The notes beneath the pieces were generated by a model. That model saw only the letters and a list, made by a program, of their open reading frames with translations, did no database searches and had not been told where the DNA came from. This document shows positions 63,538 through 64,000 of a DNA stretch of 64,000 nt, in pieces; position 1 is the first letter of the stretch, and each line of letters opens with the position of its first letter. The DNA is from Bimuria novae-zelandiae CBS 107.79 (lineage: Eukaryota; Ascomycota; Dothideomycetes; Pleosporales; Didymosphaeriaceae). Both the position numbers and the translations under genes were made by a program. Location of the stretch: positions 557,898-621,897 of the forward strand of contig ML976676.1 in assembly GCA_010015655.1 (NCBI GenBank), given 5' to 3'.

Positions 63538-63880
63538 CGTCCACGTATTTCTCATCCACATACTAGCTATGGAGGATTTATCGTTTGATATATATCCTAT
63601 ACAGCAGCTAGAGCTGAACCAACACTAAGCCCAGCTAGCTCAGGAAGAGTAGCATGAAGAGGCAGAAAGTAAGAGTAAAAGTAAGAATAAGGTATAAATA
63701 TATTTGCAACATGTTAATAAAATTATATTAATAATAATAAGTTAAAGAGTTTACTATTCTTATATTATCTGCTGTAGTACCTCTACGTATAGTTAGGATT
63801 TAATAAGTCTAAGTTCTCCCTGAATATCCACAAACACTATCTAGCGGCTACACCTATTGTGTTACTATAGATAAGAGGGT
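63538..63880. repeat. Repeat-like sequence left of the Gypsy LTR
   Basis: TA content rises from about 63,690. The last 50 bases before 63,881 resemble the bases before 40,607, so this is probably internal Gypsy sequence (leader side) of a minus-strand copy. No coding motif seen. Confidence 0.4.
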
Positions 63881-64000
63881 GTTAAGTCCCCAAAAGGATA
63901 GCTAATCCCTAAGGGGTTAGGGTTGGTTCTCGGGCAGGAATACTGGTAGGACGGGAGAGGTTGTAGTGATAGCTTGCGCTTGTCACTGGGGCGTTGGTAT
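63881..64000 (-). repeat. Partial Gypsy LTR, little mutated, cut by the window end
   Basis: Starts tgttaagtccccaaaaggat and aligns with the sequence from 40,607. It keeps many G and C bases that are A and T in the other copy, so it is younger or escaped RIP. Confidence 0.6.

Overview
The window looks like a piece of a filamentous ascomycete genome. The genes have short (44-150 bp) GT-AG introns, and they include a GH45 endoglucanase, a fungal CorA-like membrane protein, fungal MFS carriers and a small secreted cysteine-containing protein. Most of the rest is extremely TA-rich, stop-ridden transposon DNA whose differences are almost all C-to-T or G-to-A, the signature of repeat-induced point mutation (RIP). 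A Dothideomycete/Pleosporales plant-associated fungus is the best guess, but that is inference; no rRNA, tRNA or species marker was seen.

Layout: 1-1.9 kb, RIP-degraded repeat. 2.06-8.36 kb, a gene island of normal composition: an MFS drug/amine-type transporter (minus strand), a CorA-like two-TM protein (plus) and a GH45 endoglucanase (plus). 8.37-46 kb, a transposon block. A long-TIR DNA element carries an insertion of a 1,927-bp Fot1/pogo-like element and of a complete Copia element with 177-bp LTRs. A 1.3-kb Tc1-like element follows. Next is a Copia element with 242-bp LTRs that is split by a second Copia element and by a solo LTR. Then come a second 1,927-bp Fot1/pogo-like copy, a decayed Gypsy element (minus strand), a decayed Copia fragment and a 1.82-kb TRIM-like element. 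46.0-46.8 kb is a short non-RIPped spacer. 46.8-56.3 kb is a pogo-like element with TA target duplication; it contains another TIR element, a minus-strand Copia element with 219-bp LTRs and a solo LTR. 56.5-60.1 kb holds a sugar-transporter pseudogene and a degenerate NUP98-like FG-nucleoporin relic. 60.37-61.01 kb holds an intact small secreted protein gene (minus strand), a candidate effector. 61-63.4 kb has no convincing gene. 63.4-64 kb has a TIR pair and the start of a much less mutated copy of the Gypsy LTR.

The insertion order can be read from target-site duplications: TSDs were found for ten elements (TA for the Fot1, Tc1 and pogo-like ones; gctat, agtta, ctact, actac, ataat, cctta and ctcgt for the LTR ones). 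The genes are not an operon or an obvious cluster. They are separate genes on the edges of transposon islands, and at least two show damage of the kind expected beside RIPped repeats.

Exon structures are my own reading of splice signals and protein continuity. All homology statements are from recognition of motifs, not from a search.
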